The notes: a model not told the origin generated them from the sequence alone. A stretch of DNA of 64,000 nucleotides from Kingdonia uniflora (GCA_014058105.1 JACGCM010001011.1:2423501-2487500), one strand, 5' to 3'. Positions 13,601-24,896 are shown, counted from the first letter of the stretch. Translations and numbers: made by a program.

Positions 13601-13962
13601 CCTCCGAAGTGTTGGTCGAGATGAAGAGGCCCCGACCTTAGAATCTATGGTGATACAAGAAATCAACATAACTGCCTTGCAGTTATGCCTATCCTTGTCT
13701 CTAACCCCCCAACCTTGTTCTCCGCCATAGTACAGAGATGAGCCCAACATTCCTCGCCTGTCATGTCGACAACATGAAACCTGCACTTACAGTAGAATTC
13801 CTCCTTAGCTTCAATCGCTTTGTCTTTCGACATGCCTTGATAAGTTAGAGGAACAGGAGCGAGTATCGACATCTCCAAGGATTGATCACCAAAATATTTC
13901 AACTTCAACCTTTGCATTTTAAACGCAATCCTCTCTTCAAGGACCATCCCCCGAGTCTTCAC
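7635..13962 (-). pseudogene. Antisense multi-exon gene (aORF) of the family-1 Tat element
   Basis: A decayed gene lies opposite pol, between the 3' untranslated repeats and the LTR. The N-terminal block (13962-13663) shares a pattern with the family-2 aORF: YFG, then an acidic/basic run, then an (E/D)F-x-C/V-x-R/K segment. Further exon-like blocks lie at 12696-12481 (TRSRRIRHAVKGR) and 11462-10843. The latter resembles the Transposase_28 ('putative gypsy type transposon') family by its pattern (LPLANLAKEIMNTIG, then NMWVAITVC, YGVKNY, SADRAWNDNVIWVKG). A long coiled-coil C-terminal part follows (10086-7635) and ends EKNSL. Clear introns with GT-AG ends are at 10087-10011, 9583-9468 and 9365-9003. 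The 34-codon exon 9467-9366 is in phase and open. Several in-frame stops in the last exon show it is dead. Family assignment is by eye. Confidence 0.65.
9003..9365 (-). other. Predicted intron in the family-1 antisense gene
   Basis: On the minus strand the donor is CTGCAG|GTTAG, ending the exon at 9366. The acceptor is TTGTGCAG|GTCG, starting the next exon at 9002. Joining the flanks keeps a coiled-coil reading frame (QAELQ followed by VELDLVRSRED). This is one of three introns seen in this gene. Confidence 0.6.
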
Positions 13963-14290
13963 TATTTTTAAGATTTTAGAGAATTTTACAGATTACAAGC
14001 ATACTCTGCCTCAAGGATTCGATACAGGTACTATTTATATAACACTACATTTATTATACAGATACATTTTACCAAGCGTCATCAATCATTATAAACACAA
14101 CTTTTCAAAATCGTAACTGTCACATACATCAACATTCACATCCTCATTAAATATACGTCATTTCCCCATAACCCACGTAACTTCCATACGATCAAAGCCA
14201 TCATTACTCTATTTCAATTATCAAGAACTTCAAACCAAATACTAATTACAAATTGATCATTTCTTAGCCAAAGCCACTCGTGACTTTGGT

Positions 14291-14303
14291 TTTGAGGGGG
14301 TGA
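14291..14303 (+). other. Polypurine tract before the family-1 LTR
   Basis: TTGAGGGGGTGAT sits directly before the TGTAGGGACC start of the LTR. The family-2 element has a comparable purine-rich GAGAATGGGGTGAT directly before its 3' LTR. Its position supports reading the following LTR as a 3' LTR of the plus-strand copy. Confidence 0.6.
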
Positions 14304-14875
14304 TTGTAGGGACCTATCCCTTGATCTCACCTAAAGTCGAGCTGTCGCCAGTTCGAATCACCTCAATCTTTGACTCACGCATTTTTAACATAACTTCCTA
14401 GTCAACATTTAAACCTATCCCAGGAACTGGTTAAGAATGTGGGTTGAATTTAAACTGAAAAGCCTTATCCGGTCAAAGATATTTGTCTCTCACAAACTTG
14501 TCAGCTACTCAGTCAACCGCCACTAACCACATTATTCAAAAAATGTGCTCCAGCATGATGAAGAGCTGTGGAGAAGGCCTATATAAAGGAAAAGTTCTAG
14601 AAGAGACAAGAACCAACAAAATTATACAAGAGATTATCAAGAAACTACTTATTCTAGATTCTCAGCAACATTTAAACTTCTTAGTTACAAGGTTCAAAAA
14701 TTTTTATATCTAAAGATTACTTGTAATAAAATATCCGCCTCAAAAAATAAAGATACTTTTACAAAAATCCTCCATTCGAGGTCGTAGTTTTTTACCTATT
14801 CAGAGGTTTTCCACACTAAAATTATCTGGCTCATTTCTTACGTTCCATTAGACTATTATTGCAGGTTCATTGGTG
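14304..14875 (+). repeat. LTR of the family-1 Tat element (plus orientation)
   Basis: It begins TGTAGGGACC after a polypurine tract and is homologous over its length to the minus-oriented LTR at about 16150-16715. Shared blocks include GTCTCTCAC, CCACTAACCACATT, GGCCTATATAAA (TATA box at 14580-14587), AAGTTCTAGAAGAGAC and TCGAGGTCGTAGTTTTTTACC. The exact 3' end is uncertain. Resemblance to the other LTR runs some 20 bases past the last plausible CA, near 14860. It abuts a minus-strand gag fragment rather than flanking host DNA. Confidence 0.75.
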
Positions 14876-14887
14876 TGCTAGCGAATT

Positions 14888-16075
14888 CTAAGTCATTTTG
14901 AGCTTACAGAATTTGTCCATTACAGTGATCATATCTTCCAAGGTCACAGGTTTATTAAGGCAGATGTACTCTTTGGCCTTGCAGTCAAGCTGGAGCGCAT
15001 TAGTGAAAGCAGTAACAGTTGTTTTCTGATCGAGATTATCTACTTTACGTGCGAGCTCCAAAAAATTCTTCGCAAAAGCCTCGAACTTTTCCCCGTATGA
15101 CTGTTTAAGACTGATAAGCAAAAATAAATTCACTTTTTTCTTTCTGTTGTGAGCATACGCCTCGATGAATTATTTCTGCAGCTGGTCGAAAGTGTGTATG
15201 GAGTCTTAAGGTAAAGAGTGGAACCACCTGAGCAGTTTTTCCTGTAGACTTGTTGTGAACAAACGGTAGAGGATGTGGTTAAGATTGGAATACAACCCCA
15301 ATGAATCACATTATTGCTAAATGCGCTTCTTTGGATCGGTGCCCTTGTATTTGTGAGTTTTAGGAGTATAGAAACCTTTCGGTATGCCCATATCGAATAG
15401 TTCTTTAGCAATTGGACTACCTTGCAACTTGATAAAGTCGTCTATAGTGCAAAAAACTTGTACTTCGATTAACTCCTTAATACGCTGATCCATATGCTCT
15501 TGTGTGACATAATGACGTGCCGGCAGAGTGGCTTAACGAGGAGGTAAAGGATGGTGAGTGCCAGTTCCCTCATTCAAACGATCGCGTGCTGGAATTCGAG
15601 GTTGAGGTCGTTGTTCTTCCTCCTGACGTATAGAAAATCGGCGACCTTGGCTAATCTCAGACTGAACTTCACCATCCAAATGAATGGAAGGTTGAGGTTT
15701 GTGCTAAATATTTCTAGAAATGGCTTTGCTCATGGCTCCTCGAGGTCCCAATCTTTCCCGCGTATAAACCTAGGAGGTTTCTGGCTATTGATCACGTTCT
15801 CTTATTAGAGGAGCATACTGAATATTTTGTAAAGCTTCTAAGGTAGTCTGCATTGCTGTCATCTGGTCTTCATATCATTTGGACGCTGCCAAATGAGCTG
15901 GTCCCTCAGCTTTGAGCTCCTTCTCCCAGAGCTATCAGTCAAGAGTTAATTGGCGTTCAAGCTCTATGCATTTTTCTATTTTGGTGTAATGATTCGCTCG
16001 CAGATCTGTAAATTGTTCCAGATCAACTGAAAGATCGAGCTGGATTCTAGTTGCTGATCGTCTGGAAGTGATCAT
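14888..16075 (-). pseudogene. Ty3/gypsy gag fragment (family 1, minus strand)
   Basis: Gag starting at an ATG whose first base is 16075 (MITSRRSATRIQLDL), about 75 bp inside the 5' LTR, and running left. Its core matches the Retrotrans_gag domain and aligns by eye with the family-2 gag: SNLNHILYRLFTTSLQEKLLRW here versus the corresponding YSKLNHMLCQLFN region at 48259-48330. The C-terminal part is 15133-14888 (KFEAFAKNFLELARKVDNLD, TLEDMITVMDKF). Stops and frameshifts are present. The zinc knuckle, protease and RT that should follow are absent, because the sequence changes to the plus-strand LTR near 14880. Confidence 0.8.
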
Positions 16076-16149
16076 GATCAAAATTTGTAGTAGAGTAAAA
16101 GTAATGGCCTAATTCCATAAGCTCGAAGTGGCTTGAAATTAGCTCTTAC

Positions 16150-16715
16150 ACTAATATACCTATGACACACACTAATATAATGTAAGAAATAACATAGGTG
16201 TTTTTGCGTGGAAAACCTTTGAATAGGTAAAAAACTACGACCTTGAGTTGAGGGTTTTTGTAATAGTGACTTTTATTGCATGAGGCTGATATCTTGTTAC
16301 AAGTGATCTCTCGACTTAGAAATGTTTGATCTTATGAATATAATGTTTGATGTTTTGAGGATCTAGGAAATGTAATTTTCTAGGTGATTTATCGTGTATT
16401 TTTCTTGTCCTCGTCTCTTCTAGAACTTTTTCTTTATATAGGCCTTCTCCGCAGTTCTTCATCGTTCTGAAGTACGTTATCCAAACAATGTGGTTAGTGG
16501 TGGTTCACTGAGTAACTGTTGAGTTCGTGAGAGACAAGTGCCTTTGACTTGTTCAAGTTTTTCTATTTGAGCTCGACCCATATTTTTTACCAGTTTGTGA
16601 AGTATGTGGCAATGTTTACTCTTGAAGTCATGTGTAGAATGTATGAGTCTGACATGGAGGCAATTCGAATTAGACATAACTCGATTTGGGTAAGATCGAG
16701 GGGTAGGCCTCTGCA
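16150..16715 (-). repeat. 5' LTR of the family-1 Tat element (minus orientation)
   Basis: On the minus strand this begins TGCAGAGGCC at 16715 and aligns with the plus-oriented LTR at 14304. The TATA box TATATAAA is at 16440-16433, followed by AAGTTCTAGAAGAGACGAGG and, later, GGTCGTAGTTTTTTACC. The boundary towards gag is approximate. It lies directly upstream of the gag start at 16075, so it is the 5' LTR of the minus-strand copy. Confidence 0.75.
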
Positions 16716-17397
16716 GGTAGGCTCAAAACGGAGAAGGTGTTTTGCTAGTATTCTGAGACTAACAGTTATACTTACTTCACCTTTTTCTCCATTTTGAGTT
16801 CACCTTCCTTTACTATTTTATTTAGTGAGCAAAAATTACTCTTACTCCTTCATTTTGAGTTCATCTCCCTTCATTATTTTCTTTTAACGAGGACATATAG
16901 AATATATTGTTTATAGACAGAATCATATAGATGTACTCTAAAATAATTAAAAATGCCCTTCTCTTATATTCATTTCCACCACTAAACCACATGGTTTCAC
17001 TTCTTCCTTTATTTTTATTTCGCTGAAAAGTATCAAAATAAATGGGTCAAAAGGAGTTGGGTAGAAAAATGAATGACATATTTGAAGGCATAAGGGGCCA
17101 TAAGTGGATAAAATTTTAGGCAAGCATAGACGAAGGCTAAAAATGGTGTAACAATAAAAAACCTATTATCATATCATTGGTCTCACATAGTATCTTTTTC
17201 ATCTCGAATCAAGTATAGGTAATATTGTATTAGACTAACTTAAACTTGAAGTTACCATCGACAATTGCATAAAAAAAGTGCTAAATCTGGAAAGAATTTA
17301 TGAATTAACACTCGAAGCTTGTAAAAAGGTTAGATCCTCACATAGCATTAGGTACGAAGTCTCTAGAGTTATTCTCACATAGTTATAATCAAGATGA
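16716..17397. other. Flanking non-coding DNA between the LTR and the CACTA element
   Basis: No coding region recognised. A short imperfect direct repeat (CATTTTGAGTTCAYCT blocks near 16790 and 16850) is the only internal structure I noted. This may be the ancestral DNA into which the neighbouring elements inserted. Confidence 0.4.
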
Positions 17398-17400
17398 GCT

Positions 17401-17600
17401 CACTATTAGAAAATGGACCAACAGCCACAGTCTATATTAGTTTTAGCCACGGTGACAACCGTAGCAAAATGCTACAAACCTAACCGTGGCCAAGCCACAA
17501 AATTAGTGGCTAAAGACATATACTTATTTGTTTTTAGTGCCACTAATTTTGAACCGTGGCCAAAACCGTGGCAAATGTTATTCAAAATGCGGGATCCTAA
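17401..17600 (+). repeat. Left terminus and subterminal repeats of the CACTA-type element
   Basis: The terminal CACTATTAGAAAA is followed within 200 bp by repeated AGCCACGGT, ACCGTGGCCA, AGTGGCTAAA, AACCGTGGCC and ACCGTGGCAA motifs in both orientations. Such arrays bind the element's regulatory transposase protein in known CACTA families. Confidence 0.65.
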
Positions 17601-18119
17601 ATTAAAAGTTTTATTTCCCTCCCTCTCTTCCATTCACAATTCACAGTTCAAAGTTACCAGTTCCCAGTACAAATACTAGGGTTTTGTCAACGAAATCTTC
17701 GGCCATATCTTTCTTTCTCCAAATCTCAAATCACACAGAGGTAATTAAGTTCCAATTTCTGATTTATCGATGAGAGCCATAAGATCTCAAAGCATATATA
17801 AGTCTGTTTCTCTAAATCAATTTGCTTGGGTGAACTCACAGGGTTTATTGAAGCCTAGAATTTACAAACCAGAATTGAATCCCTCAAGTTCTAAGTATTT
17901 ATTTATAATTTGGGTATTTATTAATGATTCAGGTTTTTGTCAAATTTACTATTTTTCTTTGGACATTCCTTAATTCTATTTCATGTTTCTCTAGAATTAT
18001 TCCTAATCATGTACATGATATGGGTTTTCAATTGGTGGCTATAGTTAAGGATTTTATGATTTTGATTTGGATGTTCTTTAATTTTTGATTTTTAATTGGT
18101 GGCTGTAGTTAGGGATTTC

Positions 18120-18515
18120 CCATTATGGGTGTGTTATTATGAGTGGGTTTTTGCCTACTCTGGTTCTGTAGACTTTCTTATTGGATATGTATGGGAAATA
18201 TGGGGTTGTTGATCAGTGGTCAAGGATTTTGTTTGATGAAATACTTGAGAGAAATGGGGTGTCGTGGAATTCAATGATTGCACTTATGTGAGTAATGGGG
18301 TAGAGTGGGGTGCAGTGGAGTTGTTTAATCAGATGATGTGTGGCGAGTTTTGGATGCCTGATGACTCTTGTGCTAGTATTTAGCAGGTTGTGCGGGGATT
18401 AGTGATTTTAAGATGGGTATGCAGGTGCATGGGTATCTTGTGGTTGTTGGGTTAAAGAATGAATGTGCTTCGGGTCTCTGCAATATGCATTTTCGATGTA
18501 GGAAAATGCATCCAG
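18120..18515 (+). pseudogene. Pentatricopeptide repeat (PPR) protein fragment
   Basis: Conceptual translation across several small frameshifts gives PPR signatures: MYGKYGVVDQ, then LFDEILERNGVSWNSM, then ELFNQMM, and further on AGCAGISDFKMGMQVHGYLV. This is the typical order of PLS-class plant PPR proteins, which act in organelle RNA processing. Only two to three repeats survive, with stops and no start or C-terminal domain. It lies between the left CACTA end and the B3 gene and is most simply a captured gene piece. Confidence 0.65.
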
Positions 18516-18908
18516 TCCTCTAATAATAAAAACTCAACTCAACGCGCACAGATGATAATTAGCAACATAGCTCTAGGAGTTGCGCGAGCACTAGATACCT
18601 CGGCTGGATTTCTCCTATGTTTTCTTGCTGCTCCACTATCCAAGCTAGGAGTTGCTGTAGGATTTGAACAAAATAGCTCCTAACTACTTCTATAATCTTG
18701 TTGATTCTTGCTGGTTACTTTTGAAGAATCTCGCTACTGTTGATCAAAGAATGATCTTCCAAAACCCAGGGCTTTAAAAGGAGTTAAGTAGTTTAGAGAC
18801 GGATAATAAAAAGGATCCTTACGATCTTCATCCTGAAATTGGATTTCTCAGGTCAATAAGTCGGTTGGGCCGAATTAAGGATTTACTTGTTTTCAGAGCT
18901 TCACTCTA

Positions 18909-21231
18909 ATGGAGAACGAGAACACAATAAGTGCTCCGCGATCGCCGACTGGCCCCACCACTTCTAAGCCTCCAATGGTTATTGCTGACCATGCTAAGAG
19001 CTCTCTGAGTAAAAAGGAAGAGGATTATGATAGAGCTAAAACATGTGCTAGAGAACGGGCTGAAGAAGTTCAAAAAGATCTGGATCCTAAGCACCCTAGT
19101 TTTGTAAAATCCATGAAAGCGTCGCACGTCGGCGGTTGTTTTATGATGAGTCTTCCAACACCATTCTGTAATTCATACTTACCAAAGAAAGACATCATGA
19201 TTACTTTGGTGGACGAAAATGAAACAACAAGCATAGCAAGATATGTAGGTAAAGGATTTAGTGGTTATGGCTGGAGAGCGTTCTTCACCAGTCATAATTT
19301 AGTCATGGGAGATGCATTAGTCTTCTAGTTAGTCAAGCCTGCTGAATTCCAGGTGTTTGTAATCAGGGCATATAGTTCATTTGGATTTGATTGGGGTTTC
19401 GGCCTTCAATGTTCAGAAGCTCGTATAAAATGAAGTACCCCACAAGTAGCTGAAGCTCAGTCAAAAGTTATAGATAAAGCAGAGGTACTTGCTGACCATG
19501 ATGAGAGCTGTGCGAGAAAGGGAGCTTTTGCAGATGATGATGATGATACTGTTAAGACATGTGCTAGAGAGCAGGAAGAAGAGGTAGTTGCTGACCATGT
19601 TGAGAGCTCTCAGAGAAATGGAGCATTAACAAATAATAGTGCTAAGAAAAGCACTAGAGTGCAGGCAGAAGAGGTTCAAAAAATTCTAGACCCTAATCAC
19701 CCTAGTTTTCTTAAATCTGTGTTGAAGTCTCACGTTAGTGGTTGTTATCATATGTATCTTCCTACAAAATTTTGCAATTCATACCTACCAGAGAATGACT
19801 ACATAATCACTTTGGTGGACGAGAATAAAGCTATATTCGCGGTTCAATATATGGATAAAGTATTTTGTGGTGGCTGGAAAGCATTCTCAATTGGTCACAA
19901 CTTAGTTGAGGGAAACTCTATGGTCTTTCACTTAGTTAAGCGTACCGAGTTCCAGGTCTATGTTATCAGGGCACAAAGTTCGTCCCGAGTTGATTTTGGT
20001 TCTGGCCTTCAAAAGTCAGAAGCTCGTGTAAAGCGAATTGCCCCAAGAATATAATTTTTGCTTGAACCTCGGTCAAATACAATAAATAAAGCAGAGGAAG
20101 GTGCTGATCATGCTGGGACTTCAAGAGATAAACCGTGCGCTATAGAGTAAGCAGAAGAAATTCAACGTAAGCTAGATCCTAACTACCCTAGCTTTGTGAA
20201 AGCTATGTTCCCATCAAACGTTAGTGGCAGTTTTTGGTTGGCTCTTCCCTTAAAATTTTGTGCTTCACACTTACCAAAGAATGATATCGTAATTACTCTG
20301 GTTGATGTGAAAGATGAAGAATACACAGTGAAATATATAGTTAAGGCGTTGGCAGTTAGTGCTGGATGGAGAATATTCGTTGTTGCTCACAAACTAACTG
20401 AAGGGGATGCTTTAGTCTTTCAGTTAGTCGAGGATGTTAAATTCAAGGTGTACATAATAAGGACAGATGGTTCTTCTGGAGATAATGTAGGTTCTGGCTT
20501 ATGCTCTTTGAATGTTAAGGCTAAGCAAAGCGCCCCATGTAAGCGCACAAAGAGACTAAGTACTCCTAAAAAACTGAACGGAAACGTCGTAAGACTCCTT
20601 TGTCAACCGATTTTGGACAAGAGGAAGAAAAACCCAAAATCACCAGGAGAGATGCTGGCTCAGAAGTTTCAAGAGGTACCATTTTAAGGGGAAATCTAGA
20701 CACAAAGTGTATATTAACTGCGGTAGATGGATTGAAAATGAACTCAAAGCTCTTAGAACACATCTGGCTTAAGTACTCTGACCTATGCTACAGTCAGAAG
20801 GACCTCCTTCAGAAAAATTTACCCCAGGGCAACCATGAGTTGGTTGATGAGATTATTTCATAAACCGTTATGATGGCCGATTGTATTAAAGCTTGCAATC
20901 TTAGCACCACTAGTGATGAATTTGATGCATGGGAAAAGTGCTTGAAAGGTTTCAAGAGCATGGGAATGGATGTGCGCTTCTTACGTATTAAACTGAAGCG
21001 ACTTAAAAAGCTCGTCTGCGGATCAGAACATGATTCATAGGAACGCAAAGAAGCTTTAGCTCAACAAGCTCGTATGAGTGGGGAGATAAAAACTCTTAAA
21101 GCAAAACATGTTGATTTAAAAGATGCCACTGAAAAGTTAGATACCGAGGTTGCCAAGCATACAAACAACACTGAAAGACGTAAACTTGAGCTACAAAAAG
21201 AACTTGATGCCCCCTGGCAATTTCAAGTGTA
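18909..21231 (+). pseudogene. Triple B3-domain protein gene (At5g42700/Os01g0234100-like), broken
   Basis: Starts at ATG 18909 (MENENTISAPRSP). Three B3 DNA-binding domains follow in one reading frame: about 19080-19400, 19670-19970 and 20160-20460. Each is introduced by (V/I)Q-x-x-LDP-x-(H/Y)PSF and contains SHVxGG/SGxF, LPxxFC, YLPKxD, ITLVDE, GWRxF and GDALVFQL-like blocks. The coding is intronless. The frame has stops at 19326, about 19431, about 20052 and about 20148, and shifts near 20600. The C-terminal continuation (20600-21231) carries a helical, coiled-coil-like tail (SGEIKTLKAKHVDLKDATEK), as in plant single-B3 proteins of this subfamily. Relatives usually have one B3 domain, so the triplication is unusual. 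Stops make a working protein unlikely. Confidence 0.8.
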
Positions 21232-21419
21232 AGACTCATGTTTTCTTAGTCGTGCCAACATGTTGCAGTTTAGCTAGTAATAAGATTGTACCATCTGTAA
21301 CGTTATGAGGGATTGGTAAATTATCAGTTGCTATTTTAACTTCAGTAGGTTAATTAAGAGTTATTTTTCTATTAAGAAAAAAAGAAGTCGGTTGGGCCAC
21401 TTTCTTTGATACAAGCCTA

Positions 21420-21860
21420 AAAAAAAATGGCGAGCGGGAATCCGTAGCCATAGCAAAGAGGAAGCGAATCTAGCCTAGTCAGGCAGATTGGGAAGCTTCA
21501 CCGCTACTGTAGTGATAGTTGAAGCCCCGGATGCAGACTATAGGCATTGGAAAGGATAGAAAGCATAGGCACATAAGGAATCATTTATCTATATAGTGGT
21601 AGGTACAGCAGAAAGTAAATAGTTGGAGCTTGACCACTGCAAAGAAGACAGTGGGTCAGTATAGTTTAGAAGCGTGTTTACCGATCTGTATGGGCTGAGG
21701 TCATTGAGATTCTCGGCTCTCATCTGAAAGCGGTAAGGATAGGAGAAAGACCTCTGAGACCTCTTGTCCTAATTCATGTAGCAGGTGGCCTTAAAGAAGG
21801 GTATAGATGAGCCATATGAGTAGCACGAGGCTGATGGCTTCCTTCCCTAGGTACGAATAT
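21420..21860. other. Unassigned purine-rich segment, possibly organelle-derived
   Basis: No coding region recognised. The composition is visibly richer in G and purines than its AT-rich surroundings (for example GGAAGCGAATCTAGCC and GAGAAAGACCTCTGAGACC). It has the look of plant mitochondrial intergenic DNA, but I cannot match it to a specific gene. It lies between the B3 and ArfGAP pieces inside the CACTA-type element. Confidence 0.3.
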
Positions 21861-22271
21861 ACGTCAACCCTTGTAATATGTATTTTGATCGAAACAATAT
21901 GTAATATGTAGCCAATGGTATAATTATATTTTTATATGGTCTGAACTATTATATACAATAGGCTGGTTTTGCTTTGTGAGCTTAGTTGGGACTCTAATTT
22001 TTTAGTAGACATTAGATACTCCACTTAAGTTGGTTCTTTTACTGCTATTTCTAATGCTGGCTTGTTTCTAGTTTCTTTGTCTTTTCCCCTTCTTATCATG
22101 CACCTTCTTACTATAAAAGGTTTTCCTTTCTTTTATAGAAGAAAACAAAGGCACGGGAAACTCTTGTGTGTTTTTGTTGCGCAATATATACTTTGAAAGC
22201 TCGTTCCATGGATAAGAGTTGGATAAATCTTTGACATCCTGACGCGAGATTTATAAAAGGCATGTACGCGT

Positions 22272-24896
22272 GATAGAAGCAGTTATGCAATCTGCTGCTA
22301 AGGGAAAGGTACATTAATGGAAATACTTATATTACCATAGAAATTTATTTATGCTCTAGTTTTACTTCTTAATTTAAGATGTGTGATATTATTCAGGTGC
22401 AAACCATCTGACAAGGCTATATCTCTAAGCGTTCATCAAGCTTGAGAGGCGACTGGAAAATAAGGTTTTTTGAACTTGATAGCCGAGGAATGTTGTACTA
22501 TTATCGCAAACAATCTAGTAAACCTTCTGTAAGACATTACCTGAAAAACAATGCTGGATGTATGGTATTTTTATGTACTTCTCCCCCCTGTTATCCTCAG
22601 TCTTAAAACAGGTCAGACTGTATCCAAAAATTTATAAAACTGATCCATTATCGGTCTGTTGATGGCCATAAATATTTTTTTTTTAGTAATACTGAATGTA
22701 ATCTTTCAGGGAGCTGAGAGTCAACTTTCCAGTCAGAGGAATCATAACTCTTCTGAGCTTGGTTCAAGGTTATTGAGCTGGTGGCTTTCTTCTCATTATC
22801 ATGGTGGTGTGCATGATGAGAAGTCTGTTGCGCATCACACTGTGAACCTTCTAACATCAACAATAAAAGTTGATACAAACCAGTCGGATTTGAGATTCTG
22901 CTTCTGGATTATATCGCCATCGGAAAATTATACTTTACAGGTACAGTTTGGAGCCCTCCATAAATATTCAAGTTTAGATTATTATTATTTTTGTATGGTA
23001 CCTAACAAACCCACAGAATATTAACAGCGTTATTAACTAGGATATGTATCATATTAATAGGTCGTGGGTCGTCGTGACCACGACCTATGTCCTTTGAGGT
23101 GCTATTTTGAAAAGTTTTTTTAAAATTGTATTCTTATGGTATTTTATCAAAATAATTTTACTGGATTATCAAAACACGTCCAGAGTATCAATACCCTTTA
23201 TTAATTGAACAAATTATTTACTCTGTTAAGGTGTTTGCTTGTTGTCACATGTAGAGAGTGCAGTGGATCAGTTAGACTGGATTGAGAAGATAACAGGAGT
23301 TATTGCTTTGCTGTTGAGCTCCCAATCACCTTAACCAGATCTTAGTAATTTTTCCATAACAATGTTTTGATTTTATTTCTTACTGCCATACACATACTTC
23401 GTTTTCCCAGTTGTACTCAATATATAAGTCTCTCTTTACATTATGATTAATTCCTTAAAAAACAAATTCCTAAATAAAAGCTTTTCAAATTGTTACCAAG
23501 TTCTCAAAATTCTCATTTTTTCTGGAAGGTGTTTTCTCAGAGAAACAAACAAAATTTATGGCAAAAAAAAACACAACGACGAACGGTTCTTTAGAAGAGT
23601 TCACTGATTTTATAAAAACTTTTGAGCAGGTGAGAACCTGCCCATTTTGGAATAACTAAATAATCAATTCGCAGTATCTATCAGGAACTGTAGAACCATT
23701 TTGTTGTAAGATTTTTATATGGTAATTGTTTCAGAATTACTCCTCCTTTGATCATTTACATTATGCATATATTCTATTTCCAACGTCTCCCTGCTAGTCC
23801 CATTGGCAGTTGTCATTACCGTTCACCCAGCGAGACCAGTTCATTTGAGAGCTCATGTGATTTTGATCACTCGGCAAGTGAAGAATATACGTCTGAAAGG
23901 AACCTCTTGAGTAGAAATTATGGACGCTTAGCTAGAGTATCACAACAACTTCGCTTGAGTCTAAAACTTGAGAAGCCAATTGATGTGTTGAGAAGAATAT
24001 GCGGAAACAATAAATGTGCTGATTGTGGTGCTTCGGATCCAGATTGGGCATCGTTAAATCTTGGTATCCTCATTTTCATTGAGTGCTCGGGTGTTCATCG
24101 TAATCTTGGTGTACATATATCAAAGGTAAATTAAGCTTAACCATTTTGTTATATTTGAGCTCTCAATGCATGCAATATCTAATAAAAGTAATGGCAATAA
24201 TGTGGATAAAAAAAGTTTATTTGGATACCAATCAGATTCCTCTGGATAAACTGGTTGTTAAGGCTGATGCTCTTTCTAAGATACCCGGTGGTCTATAATC
24301 AAGGGCGGATCTTCATAAAGTTGAGGGGAGGCTGTTGTCCACCCTCAACTTTCAGAATAATGATAACTTCACAAGAAACCATTATTTTTTTCATATTATG
24401 ATCTTGTGAGCTCACCAGGATTTTATTAGATTATTAGTTACCAACAATGTTGTAGGCGCGTTCCCAAGAATCTTAACTAAGAGAGGTTTACTGTTCATAA
24501 AACCGTACGCTTCATACCAAAATTATGTCATGTAGCTCTTGTAGCTAGCTTCTGCTAAAAATTGATAGGTTCTTTCTTTGACTTTATTGCAGGTAAGATC
24601 TCTTACTCTTGATGTGAAAGTTTGGGAACCTTCTGTTATAAGTTTGTTTCAGTCACTGGGTAATACATATGCTAACTCGATCTGGGAGGAATCTTTGCAC
24701 TCAAGAAGTGATGGTCAGGATGATGACAGCCCAAGAAGGTCTGCTTATGCATAGCCAGATATATTTAGAAATTGAGTATTTTTCTACTCGTTTATTACTA
24801 AAGTTCACTTTGATGTACTCACGCAGTTTTTCTCAGCCCAGTAAACCTAAGGAATTTGATCCCATTTCAGTGAAAGAGAAGTTTATTCATGCTAAG
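22272..24896 (+). pseudogene. ArfGAP (AGD3/SFC/VAN3-like) gene fragment: PH and ArfGAP exons
   Basis: Plant ACAP-type ArfGAPs contain BAR, PH, ArfGAP and ankyrin domains and act on ARF GTPases in vesicle traffic. Here only middle exons remain: end of the BAR-PH linker (to 22308, AVMQSAAKGK); PH exons 22397-22528 (GYISKRSSSLRGDW), 22710-22940 (SSELGSRLLSWWLSSHYHGG) and about 23255-23331 (DQLDWIEKITGV); ArfGAP exons about 23781-24125 ([32 protein letters not shown]) and 24593-24896 (VRSLTLDVKVWEPSVISLFQ, then PISVKEKFIHAK). Most exon edges keep AG and GT. Breaks: a stop replaces Arg in VQTIRQG, the third zinc Cys (CIEC) is Phe (FIEC), and stops follow SPRRSAYA. The BAR and ankyrin regions are absent, so this is a captured genomic fragment with introns. 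Confidence 0.85.

Noticed and set aside
14304..16715. Opposed LTRs as one element with inverted termini
   Set aside because: The two are LTRs of the same family in opposite orientation. One is preceded by a polypurine tract and the other followed by a gag start, so they belong to different copies.
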